58,505 nt of DNA from an uncultured Muribaculaceae bacterium (GTDB lineage: Bacteria > Bacteroidota > Bacteroidia > Bacteroidales > Muribaculaceae). Each line of letters begins with the position of its first letter. Position 1 is the first letter of the stretch. Below the pieces are notes generated by a model. The model was not told the origin of the DNA and did not search any database. It was given only the letters and a program-made list of their open reading frames with translations. The stretch spans positions 1 to 58,505 of the forward strand of contig CAJUOB010000017.1 in assembly GCA_910587915.1 (NCBI GenBank), read 5' to 3'. Positions 24,519 to 32,088 of the stretch are shown here, in pieces. A program made the translations under genes and the position numbers.

Positions 24519-26138
24519 TTATTTCTTAGGATACAGGCGTTCGCGGGCTTCGGCGACACGAGGATCGGTGATATAGTCGTCGTACTCGGTGAGCTTGTCG
24601 ATGATACCGCCGGGTGTTAGCTCGATTATACGATTGCAGACGGTCTGTATGAACTCATGGTCGTGCGACGACATGAGGATATTGCCCTTGAATGCCTGCA
24701 AGGTATTGTTGAATGCCTGGATCGACTCAAGGTCGAGATGGTTGGTCGGCGAATCGAGCACCAGAGTATTGGCGTCGCGCATCATCATGCGCGCTATCAT
24801 GCAGCGCATCTTCTCACCACCCGAGAGCACCGACGCTTTCTTAAGCACATCCTCGCCCGAGAAAAGCATCTTGCCAAGGAAGCCCTTGAGGTATATCTCG
24901 CTCGAATCATCGCTGAACTGGGCCAGCCAGTCGACAAGATTATAGTCCGTATTGAAAAATTCGGAATTATCGAGAGGCAGGTAAGCTGTGGTAATGGTCT
25001 GTCCCCATTCGTAGGTGCCGGCATCGGCCTTGCGCTTGCCGTTGATAATCTCGAATAGTGCAGTCATCGCACGCGGGTCATGACTCAGGAAAGCCACCTT
25101 GTCGCCCTTCTCGATCTGGAAGTTTACATCCTGGAACAGCACTTCGCCGTCGACACTGGCTGTCAAGCCCTTCACTTCAAGAATCTTGTTACCGGGCTCA
25201 CGCGAAGGAGTGAAGATAATACCCGGATAGCGGCGCGACGATGCCTGGATTTCCTCCACATTGAGTTTCTCGAGCATCTTCTTGCGCGATGTTGTCTGCT
25301 TGCTCTTGGCCACATTGGCGCTGAATCGACGGATAAACTCGAGAAGTTCGGCACGCTTTTCCTCGGCTTTCTTGTTGGCCTGCTGCTGCTGGCGCAGTGC
25401 GAGCTGCGAGCTGTGGTACCAGAATGAGTAGTTGCCGGCAAAGAGCGACACCTTGTTATAGTCAATATCCAGAGTGTGGGTGCATACACTGTCGAGGAAG
25501 TGACGGTCGTGGCTCACCACCAGCACAGTATTCTCGAAATTATTGAGATACTGCTCCAGCCAGGCCACAGTGTCGAGGTCAAGGTCGTTGGTAGGCTCGT
25601 CGAGGAGAAGATTGTCGGGATTACCGAAAAGAGCCTTGGCAAGCAGCACGCGCACCTTTTCATTGGCGCTCACGTCGCGCATAAGCATGTAGTGGCGGTC
25701 TTCCTTAATACCGAGACCGCTCAGAAGCGCTGCCGCATCGCTCTCGGCATTCCAGCCTTCGAGTTCGGCGAATTTTTCCTCAAGCTCGGCGGCACGCACG
25801 CCATCCTCATCGTTGAAGTCGGGCTTGGCATAGAGAGCGTCCTTCTCCTGCATTATATCCCAGAGCACGGTATGACCGCGGAGCACTGTTTCGAGCACAG
25901 TGCAGTCGTCGAACTTGAAGTGATCCTGCTCAAGCACACTCATACGCTCGCCGGGGCCTTGCTGCACCGAGCCTGCCGTAGGGGTGAGCTGCCCGCTGAG
26001 CATACGCATCAGCGTAGACTTGCCGGCGCCGTTAGCTCCGATTATACCATAGCAGTTACCGGGCGTGAATTTGAGGTTCACATCCTGAAATAGTGGCTTT
26101 TTGCCGAATTGTATTCCTAAATTGGTTACCGTTATCAT
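24519..26138 (-). CDS. ABC-F family ATPase, YbiT-like, with degenerate second site
   Basis: ABC-F proteins bind the ribosomal E site and modulate translation; they are soluble. The 539-residue protein has two ABC domains joined by a charged linker (about 240-310). Domain 1 has Walker A GANGAGKST and Walker B LLLDEPTNDLD; its signature reads VSANEK, degenerate as in E. coli YbiT. Domain 2 has a proper signature (LSGGEK), but the Walker A position reads LSHDPRAMTALFE without Gly-Lys-Ser, and the Walker B Glu is Ser (LVLDSPTNHLD). So probably only one composite ATP site hydrolyses. It begins six bases after lysC. Confidence 0.88.
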   Translation of the reverse strand: MITVTNLGIQFGKKPLFQDVNLKFTPGNCYGIIGANGAGKSTLMRMLSGQLTPTAGSVQQGPGERMSVLEQDHFKFDDCTVLETVLRGHTVLWDIMQEKDALYAKPDFNDEDGVRAAELEEKFAELEGWNAESDAAALLSGLGIKEDRHYMLMRDVSANEKVRVLLAKALFGNPDNLLLDEPTNDLDLDTVAWLEQYLNNFENTVLVVSHDRHFLDSVCTHTLDIDYNKVSLFAGNYSFWYHSSQLALRQQQQANKKAEEKRAELLEFIRRFSANVAKSKQTTSRKKMLEKLNVEEIQASSRRYPGIIFTPSREPGNKILEVKGLTASVDGEVLFQDVNFQIEKGDKVAFLSHDPRAMTALFEIINGKRKADAGTYEWGQTITTAYLPLDNSEFFNTDYNLVDWLAQFSDDSSEIYLKGFLGKMLFSGEDVLKKASVLSGGEKMRCMIARMMMRDANTLVLDSPTNHLDLESIQAFNNTLQAFKGNILMSSHDHEFIQTVCNRIIELTPGGIIDKLTEYDDYITDPRVAEARERLYPKK

Positions 26139-26144
26139 TATTTC

Positions 26145-27458
26145 TTACTCGAATAAATTTTTACTGAGGCGACGCAAAGCCTCGATTTTATCTTCAGCAC
26201 GCACAAGTACCGAAATATTATAGTTAGACCCACCGTAGGAAATCATACGCACAGGTATATCTCCCAAAGCAGCGAGCACACGGCCCTCGAAGCCGGTATT
26301 GTGCCACTCAAGGTCGCCGACAATGCATATGATCACCATGTCGCGGTCCACGGTCACAGTGCCGAAGCGCTTGAGGTCGTCCACGATGGCGGCAAGCCGC
26401 GAATCATCGTCTATACTCAAGGTCACACCCACTTCCGAGGTCGCTATCATATCGATGCTGGTGCGGTGATTCTCGAAGGTTTCGAACACCTTGTGCAGAA
26501 ATCCGTAGGCCAACAGCATGCGGCCGCTCTTTATCTTGATGGCAGTGATACCATCCTTGGCTGCCACGGCCTTTATAGTGCCGTCAGGCCGTGTATTGTA
26601 TATCAATGTACCGGGGGCTTCTGGCTCCATCGTATTGAGCAGACGCACCGGTATATTGTGAAGCTTGGCAGGAAGCACACACGCCGGATGCAGAATCTTG
26701 GCACCGAAATATGCAAGCTCAGCGGCTTCCTCGAAATGAAGTTCGCTCACCGGACGCGTATTCTCCACATAGCGCGGATCATTGTTGTGCATACCGTCGA
26801 TATCGGTCCATATCTGAATCTCTTCGGCATCGATCACCGCGCCGGCTATTGAAGCCGTATAGTCGCTTCCGCCACGGCGCAGATTGTCGGTTTTGCCCGA
26901 ATTGTTGCGGCATATATAGCCCTGGGTGATATATACATCCGCGCCCGGGCTGAGTTCGAGCAATCGGCGCAGGCCCGATGCGATATAAGCCATATCGGGC
27001 TCTCCACCCTCACCGGTGCGCATATAGTCGAGCGCCGGCAGCATCACTGCGCGAACACCACGCTCGGTAAGAAGCGCATGCATCAGAGCCGTCGATATTA
27101 GCTCGCCCTGAGCCAGAATTTCCTTTTCGGCATCCTCACCGAATTCCTTATCGAAATAATAGCGTATGGTCGACAGACTGCGCTCCACAGCCTCTGACGC
27201 TGCAAGGCGTGCCTCTTCGCCCGAAAGGAGCTCCGATACCACTCCGGCATACTTGGCCGACAGCGCGTTCAGGGTCTCCTGTGCACCGGGCACATTTCCC
27301 TTGTAGAGATATTCCGAAATTTCGACCAATGTATTGGTGGTTCCCGACATAGCCGATAAAACCACTATATCGCCCTTCGACCTGCAAACCAGATCGGCGA
27401 CATGCTTTATACGCTCGGCACTCCCTACAGATGTGCCACCGAATTTAAGTACTTTCAA
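26145..27458 (-). CDS. lysC: Aspartate kinase
   Basis: The enzyme phosphorylates aspartate, the first step to lysine, threonine, methionine and diaminopimelate. The 437-residue protein starts with the family signature MKVLKFGGTSVG, has LRRGGSDYTAS and the aspartate-site segment WTDIDGMHNNDPR. The C-terminal third (about 300-437) carries ACT-type regulatory repeats (IDMIATSEVGVTLS), implying feedback control by amino acids. No homoserine dehydrogenase domain is fused. It lies downstream of tRNA-Cys on the same strand, separated by a terminator, and upstream of the ABC-F gene. Confidence 0.95.
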   Translation of the reverse strand: MKVLKFGGTSVGSAERIKHVADLVCRSKGDIVVLSAMSGTTNTLVEISEYLYKGNVPGAQETLNALSAKYAGVVSELLSGEEARLAASEAVERSLSTIRYYFDKEFGEDAEKEILAQGELISTALMHALLTERGVRAVMLPALDYMRTGEGGEPDMAYIASGLRRLLELSPGADVYITQGYICRNNSGKTDNLRRGGSDYTASIAGAVIDAEEIQIWTDIDGMHNNDPRYVENTRPVSELHFEEAAELAYFGAKILHPACVLPAKLHNIPVRLLNTMEPEAPGTLIYNTRPDGTIKAVAAKDGITAIKIKSGRMLLAYGFLHKVFETFENHRTSIDMIATSEVGVTLSIDDDSRLAAIVDDLKRFGTVTVDRDMVIICIVGDLEWHNTGFEGRVLAALGDIPVRMISYGGSNYNISVLVRAEDKIEALRRLSKNLFE

Positions 27459-27492
27459 TGCCTGTGAACTGTGGTTTAAAGTATCTTATGTT

Positions 27493-27527
27493 ATAAAAAA
27501 TCCCGCCTCAACGAGCGAAGCGGGATT
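27493..27527 (-). terminator. Terminator of tRNA-Cys
   Basis: AATCCCGC (27499-27506) pairs with GCGGGATT (27520-27527); on the minus strand a U-run follows. Confidence 0.8.
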
Positions 27528-27536
27528 ACTAAAAAG

Positions 27537-27607
27537 AGGTACCAAGCAGAATCGAACTGCTGTACACGGTTTTGCAGACCGTTGCCTCACCACTCGGCCA
27601 TGGTACC
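27537..27607 (-). tRNA. tRNA-Cys (anticodon GCA)
   Basis: On the minus strand a 71-base cloverleaf can be drawn. The acceptor stem GGTACCA pairs with TGGTACC and is followed by discriminator U, as expected for tRNA-Cys. The anticodon arm CGGTCTGCAAAACCG carries GCA, and the T arm GCAGTTCGATTCTGC is regular. The 3' CCA is not encoded. Its 5' side faces an AT-rich islet with a nuclease relic. Confidence 0.95.
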
Positions 27608-27687
27608 ATTGGTGGGTTTGCGGGTGCAAAGTTACATGTTTTTTTTCACCCATGCAAATTTTCCCCAACTTTTTTTCGAATGTAGAG

Positions 27688-27984
27688 TCAACGAAAGTTC
27701 CTTTTATCAGTGCTAAGTGCATGCCTATGGAACAGTGAGAATTTAATCTGCCGCTTAAGTTCCCTGACTTTCCACTTCTGATTGATAGCTTCCTGAAAAT
27801 AGAACTGCATTTCCATTTCATCTTCACACTTCAACAACTCAAAGTAGTGGCTCCACGTCAATAGGTGAATCACTGTCTCACTTTTTGGAAAAGCAAGATA
27901 AAATTTTCTCATATATATGAGATTTGACCGACTGAAACCTCTACCTCTCCGGACTGTCAAGGCATGGGTTCTACTATTTTCCAT
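27688..27984 (-). pseudogene. Fragment of a DUF1016/YhcG-type nuclease
   Basis: The 98-codon frame carries hallmark pieces of the DUF1016 N-terminal domain: GRGFSRSNLIYMRKFYLAFP, LLTWSHYFELLK, EMQFYFQEAINQKWKVRELKRQI and LFHRHAL. Complete proteins are about 330-380 residues with a PD-(D/E)XK nuclease domain at the C-terminus, entirely absent here. The residues before GRGFS are also abnormal, so both ends are lost. It is a relic of a restriction/defence-associated nuclease gene that probably arrived near the tRNA-Cys locus. Confidence 0.8.
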
Positions 27985-28200
27985 TTTGATCCCATGGAAC
28001 TAATTTGCTTGCAACAAGATAACGAGAAACAGCTCACCAATTAACAAATGAGAATCGTGAAAATAGGAGAATCAAACATAGATTGCCAACAAAGTTTATA
28101 ATAGGAAATTAAAGCAGAAACGACGTGAGCAGTAAAAATACAATTAGACAGAAAGAAGAAAGACCCGGGATAAGTTTGTGGACAAATATATGTGGAATGC
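27985..28200. other. AT-rich stretch with no identified gene
   Basis: Between the nuclease relic and the small membrane genes I find no credible coding sequence or strong hairpin. It is AT-rich, probably decayed islet DNA. Confidence 0.4.
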
Positions 28201-28401
28201 CTACACGAAAAACTCGTCTATAAGGAGTACGAACGGCAATAGAAATATCGCGAGAACATAAGATAGTATCACGGTAAAGATGCATGTAACGACAATCCAA
28301 ACCAACACTCTTAGGCATTTGGACGTAGAAAGGGGGTTTGTAACCTTCCAACCTATCCATGCACTTATAATAAGAATCAAGATTGGTAATAAATCCAGCA
28401 T
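28201..28401 (-). CDS. Very small membrane protein
   Basis: A 66-residue frame starts MLDLLPILILIISAWIGW and continues with a second hydrophobic helix (VLVWIVVTCIFTVILSYVLAIFLLPFVLL), giving two membrane spans. No family is recognised. It follows another small membrane protein on the same strand by 18 bases, which supports a real gene pair. It lies in an AT-rich islet between tRNA-Cys and radA. An overlapping longer frame in another register is rejected. Confidence 0.45.
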   Translation of the reverse strand: MLDLLPILILIISAWIGWKVTNPLSTSKCLRVLVWIVVTCIFTVILSYVLAIFLLPFVLLIDEFFV

Positions 28402-28419
28402 TTTTAGTTATATATTTAG

Positions 28420-28650
28420 TTATATAACGGCATAAAGCCATAGAATTACGAGCAGACTGAAAGTCAAAGAAAACACCATGAGACCAAACTCCTTCGAGTC
28501 GAGGATATTACCTCTGAAATAGTAAAAGGTGAAACAATCAGGTGTCGCAAATAAATCATTTTTTGCACCTTGTCTATGAGTCTTAGCCTCCTCAAGAGAA
28601 TGAAAAGGGCCTACCCATTGGATTGTATATTGTTTTTTGATGTCTTCCAT
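28420..28650 (-). CDS. Small protein with C-terminal membrane helix
   Basis: The 76-residue product (start ATG at 28650) has a soluble N-terminal part (MEDIKKQYTIQWVGPFHSLE...AKTHRQGAKND) and a hydrophobic C-terminal helix. I do not recognise the family. A TATATTTG -7 box (complement of 28655-28662) lies only four bases upstream of this ATG, so a longer start at 28677 is excluded and the mRNA is probably leaderless. It pairs with the 66-residue membrane protein just downstream. Confidence 0.5.
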   Translation of the reverse strand: MEDIKKQYTIQWVGPFHSLEEAKTHRQGAKNDLFATPDCFTFYYFRGNILDSKEFGLMVFSLTFSLLVILWLYAVI

Positions 28651-28654
28651 ACTG

Positions 28655-28662
28655 CAAATATA
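28655..28662 (-). promoter_or_regulatory. -7 box next to a small-protein start
   Basis: TATATTTG on the minus strand fits TAnnTTTG. No clear -33 element at 20 bases. Confidence 0.35.
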
Positions 28663-28965
28663 ATCATTTCCAGTCACTTGCTAATAAATGTTAGTCACCA
28701 GCACGGCTCTTTTCATTTAAACTATAAATCGATTTTTATTAAGTAGATAAATAGTTGATCTGCAATAATATAAAAAAACATTATCCGATTCATCTTGAAC
28801 CGAGTAATGGAACATTACCGTATTTTTCCTTTTAAACTACAAAATCCCGACGGAAGAGCCCTGAAGCGTTCCATCAACATCGAAGTTCTGATATACGATA
28901 GCACACTTAAGGCTAATTTTAATTCCCTTACTTAATCTAAGTATGCGATAAATTCAGGCAACGTT

Positions 28966-30336
28966 TCACCCGAAAAGGGCACGGAATGCATCGGCGACCT
29001 TGGCCACGGGATGCAGCCTTATAGCAAGCGATGATGTATCGAAGCCTTTGAGAGGAACCGACGGAATGAGAATATCGGTCATGCCAAGTTTCTCGGCCTC
29101 GAGTATGCGCTGTTCTATGCGCGTCACAGGCCGGATTTCCCCGGTAAGGCCCACCTCACCGGCCATACACCAGCCACGCGGAATGGCCATGTCGACATTG
29201 CTCGACAGTATAGCGGAAATAATCGCAAGGTCAAGCGCGGGATCATTCACCTTAAGACCGCCGGCAATGTTGAGGAACACATCTTTCTGTCCCAGTTTGA
29301 AGCCGACTCGCTTTTCGAGCACAGCCAGCAGCATGTTCATACGCTTGGCATCGAATCCGGTTACAGAGCGCTGCGGAGTACCGTAAGCCGCTGTGCTCAC
29401 CAACGCCTGCACTTCGATCAGGAAAGGCCGTATACCCTCGAGCGTCACGCCTACGGCGACCCCCGACAATTGCTCATCGCTGTTGCTCATAAGCATTTCC
29501 GACGGATTGGAAACCTCGCGCAGACCATTGCGGCACATTTCGTAGATTCCAAGTTCGGAAGTGCTGCCGAAGCGGTTTTTTGTGGCACGGAGAAGACGGT
29601 AGAGATATTGACGGTCGCCCTCGAACTGCACCACTGCATCGACTATATGCTCAAGTACCTTTGGGCCCGCAAGCGAACCTTCCTTGGTGATATGTCCGAT
29701 AAGAATCACAGGCACCCCGCTGTCCTTGGCATAGCGCAGAAGCGCAGCAGCGCACTCACGCACCTGCCCCACACTGCCCGCCGACGACTCAAGAGCCTCC
29801 GAAGCAATGGTCTGTATTGAATCCACCACAAGAATCTGTGGCTGTATTTCCTCTATATGGCTGAATATATTTTCCAGAGAAGTTTCGCCGACAATAAACA
29901 GATTGTCGCTGCCTCGCCCGATGCGGTCGGCACGCAACTTAATCTGAGTGGGGCTCTCCTCACCCGACACATAAAGTATTGTCCGCGATCGTATCGACAG
30001 AAGATTCTGAAGAACAAGGGTCGACTTGCCAACACCCGGTTCGCCTCCGATAAGCACTATCGAGCCCTTCACCAATCCACCCCCAAGCACACGGTTCAGT
30101 TCCTGGCTAGGCATGGCAATACGGGGTTCGTCGACAGCCTCGATATCGTTCACGGTCCGTGCTGTCGCCTTACGCCGGCTTCCGCCCGTGCTGACCGGTG
30201 ACAGCGGCGACGTCGAGACTTTCTCCTCTACCATCGTATTCCACTCGCCGCATGCCGGACAGCGCCCGGCCCATTTGGGCGAGTCCGCTCCGCACGATGT
30301 GCAGAACCACATTGTTTTCTGTTGTTTCTTAGCCAT
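28966..30336 (-). CDS. radA: DNA repair protein RadA (Sms)
   Basis: RadA is a RecA-like branch-migration helicase in recombinational repair and transformation. The 457-residue protein (start at 30336, MAKKQQKTMW) has a C4 zinc finger (CTSCGADSPKWAGRCPACGEW), the ATPase Walker A GGEPGVGKST, the RadA-specific KNRFG motif and a C-terminal Lon-protease-like domain (about 290-457). Its start overlaps the upstream methyltransferase gene by eight bases. It is the last gene of a long leftward operon whose promoter may be as far back as 38066. Confidence 0.95.
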   Translation of the reverse strand: MAKKQQKTMWFCTSCGADSPKWAGRCPACGEWNTMVEEKVSTSPLSPVSTGGSRRKATARTVNDIEAVDEPRIAMPSQELNRVLGGGLVKGSIVLIGGEPGVGKSTLVLQNLLSIRSRTILYVSGEESPTQIKLRADRIGRGSDNLFIVGETSLENIFSHIEEIQPQILVVDSIQTIASEALESSAGSVGQVRECAAALLRYAKDSGVPVILIGHITKEGSLAGPKVLEHIVDAVVQFEGDRQYLYRLLRATKNRFGSTSELGIYEMCRNGLREVSNPSEMLMSNSDEQLSGVAVGVTLEGIRPFLIEVQALVSTAAYGTPQRSVTGFDAKRMNMLLAVLEKRVGFKLGQKDVFLNIAGGLKVNDPALDLAIISAILSSNVDMAIPRGWCMAGEVGLTGEIRPVTRIEQRILEAEKLGMTDILIPSVPLKGFDTSSLAIRLHPVAKVADAFRALFG

Positions 30337-31108
30337 TGAATCGTTGACGGAATTGAGATAGCACCACAGCCGTGGCAATGCTCACATTCAGACTCTCGCT
30401 CACGCATCCGCTCCCGAAAGGCGGTATAAATAGTTTGCGGTTCACATGAGCAGCCACACCGGCCGACACGCCGCTGCCCTCATTGCCCATCACCACTACT
30501 CCACCCCGCGAAAGAGGCGAGGCGTATATATTGTCGCCATCGAGGAATGTGCCGTACACACCGACATCGGATGGCAGTGAAGTCACAAAAGTCTCGAGGT
30601 CGGTGTACACCACTTTTACGTTAGCAATCGCACCCATTGATGCCTGCACCGCCTTAGGATTGAATATATCCACCGTATCTTTCGATGCCACCACCGTGCG
30701 CACACCCATCCAGTCGGCCGTGCGAAGTATCGTGCCGATATTTCCGGGATCCTGCACTCGGTCGAGCGCCAGAACAAGATTATTTCTGCAGAATTCGGCC
30801 GATGGCAACTCCGGCGCGGCCGATGGCAACTCAAAAAAAGCTATCACCGACGGAGTGGCACTGAGGCGTGTGATATCACGCAGGAAACCACGCTTCACCT
30901 CCACAGCACCCGGCAGTTCAATCCCCGCGCCGGCTTCTACGAAAACATGGCGCGCCACGAAACCGCCATCGAGCAATGTCTCGACACATTTGCGGCCCTC
31001 TGCCACAAACATACCACTGCGACGGCGCCCCTTGGCGTCGTCGAGCGATGCAAATTCCTTAGCCATCGCCTTGGTGAGCACAAATTCACCATTCATAGCC
31101 GGCTTCAT
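30329..31108 (-). CDS. SpoU/TrmH-family 2'-O-ribose RNA methyltransferase
   Basis: The 259-residue enzyme transfers methyl groups from SAM to RNA ribose. The N-terminal substrate domain (about 10-105) recalls the L30e-like fold, and the SPOUT knot follows, with motif 1 DPGNIGTILRTADW, motif 2 VVVMGNEGSGVS and motif 3 SLNVSIATAVVLSQ. The target (rRNA or tRNA) cannot be read from sequence. A 16-base tandem repeat encodes ELPSA twice (about residues 96-107). The start overlaps bioB by 23 bases and its end overlaps radA by eight. Confidence 0.88.
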   Translation of the reverse strand: MKPAMNGEFVLTKAMAKEFASLDDAKGRRRSGMFVAEGRKCVETLLDGGFVARHVFVEAGAGIELPGAVEVKRGFLRDITRLSATPSVIAFFELPSAAPELPSAEFCRNNLVLALDRVQDPGNIGTILRTADWMGVRTVVASKDTVDIFNPKAVQASMGAIANVKVVYTDLETFVTSLPSDVGVYGTFLDGDNIYASPLSRGGVVVMGNEGSGVSAGVAAHVNRKLFIPPFGSGCVSESLNVSIATAVVLSQFRQRFNG

Positions 31109-32075
31109 CTATCAGGCTGCGGTCCTCGGCAATAGTAGAACCTATGGTTGTAAGCAAATCGCCCACAATGGCACCATTGATACCGGCACGCAGCGCTCTA
31201 AGCTGTGCTTCGTGGCTCATTCGCGCACGGCCTCCGGCAAAACGCAGTTGCACCGTCGGATGCGCGAAGCGGAAAAGCGCCACAGTGTGCACTATTTCAT
31301 CCTCATCGATCAAGGGTGTATCTGCCAAGGGAGTCCCCGGTATTGGTTGCAGCACATTTAGAGGTATCGACACCGGGTCTGCCTTGCGGAGTGTGATGGC
31401 AAGTTCCATACGCTGACGGCGTGTCTCGCCCATGCCGATTATTCCACCCGAGCACACTTCGAAGCCAAGCCTATGGGCAGCATCGATGGTTGCAAGTTTG
31501 TCGGCTATGGTGTGAGTGGTGCATAAGGTAGGAAAGAACGACGGAGCCGTCTCGAGATTACAGTGATAGCGGCGTGTACCGGAATCGCGCAGACGCTTAA
31601 GTTCAGCCTCTGTGAGCAGACCCATCGATGCACAGGTAGCGATGCCATCGTGCTCGCCCACATACGAAAGTATGTCGCACATTTCATCGAGCGCCGCTCC
31701 ACGAACCATCCGGCCACTTGCCACCAGCGAGAAGCGGCCCACACCTTTGTCGGCATTATACCTTGCCACATGCAGCGCTTCATCGCGGTCTACAATAGCA
31801 TAGTTGTCGCACCCGGTATGAAAGTGGGCCGACTGCGCGCACCATTTGCAGTTTTCCGAGCACCGGCCCGACCGCGCATTCACTATCGAGCATGTATCGA
31901 ACTTCTTCGAGCATAAGGCGCGGGTTATTTCGCCGGCCTTAGCCTCAATCAGAGCGATGGCTTCATCGCTGTTTATCTCAGCCAGTCTATAGAGAGTATC
32001 TTCATCGAGGGTTTCGCCGGCAAGCACACGTGCCGCACACGCCTCTACAAATTCAAGTTCCGATTCTTCTGCCAT
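31086..32075 (-). CDS. bioB: Biotin synthase BioB
   Basis: BioB is a radical SAM enzyme that inserts sulfur into dethiobiotin. The 329-residue protein has the radical cluster motif GRCSENCKWCAQSAH (CxxxCxxC), followed by the conserved YNADKGVGRFSLVASGR and NLETAPSFFPTLC segments, GFEVCSGGIIGMGET, and the C-terminal Arg-containing RFAGGRARM near the [2Fe-2S] site. Other bio genes are not in the window. It starts 13 bases after the acyl-CoA synthetase gene and overlaps the methyltransferase by 23 bases. Confidence 0.96.
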   Translation of the reverse strand: MAEESELEFVEACAARVLAGETLDEDTLYRLAEINSDEAIALIEAKAGEITRALCSKKFDTCSIVNARSGRCSENCKWCAQSAHFHTGCDNYAIVDRDEALHVARYNADKGVGRFSLVASGRMVRGAALDEMCDILSYVGEHDGIATCASMGLLTEAELKRLRDSGTRRYHCNLETAPSFFPTLCTTHTIADKLATIDAAHRLGFEVCSGGIIGMGETRRQRMELAITLRKADPVSIPLNVLQPIPGTPLADTPLIDEDEIVHTVALFRFAHPTVQLRFAGGRARMSHEAQLRALRAGINGAIVGDLLTTIGSTIAEDRSLIDEAGYEW

Positions 32076-32088
32076 AATTATTCCACCG

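Noticed and set aside
24519..26138. Degenerate ABC signature (VSANEK) in domain 1 of the ABC-F protein as a novelty
   Set aside because: E. coli YbiT also has a degenerate signature there, so it is a family trait; only the domain 2 losses were kept as a finding.
28109..28441. 110-codon minus-strand frame over the two small membrane genes
   Set aside because: It overlaps both better-supported small genes in another register and lacks a coherent membrane pattern.
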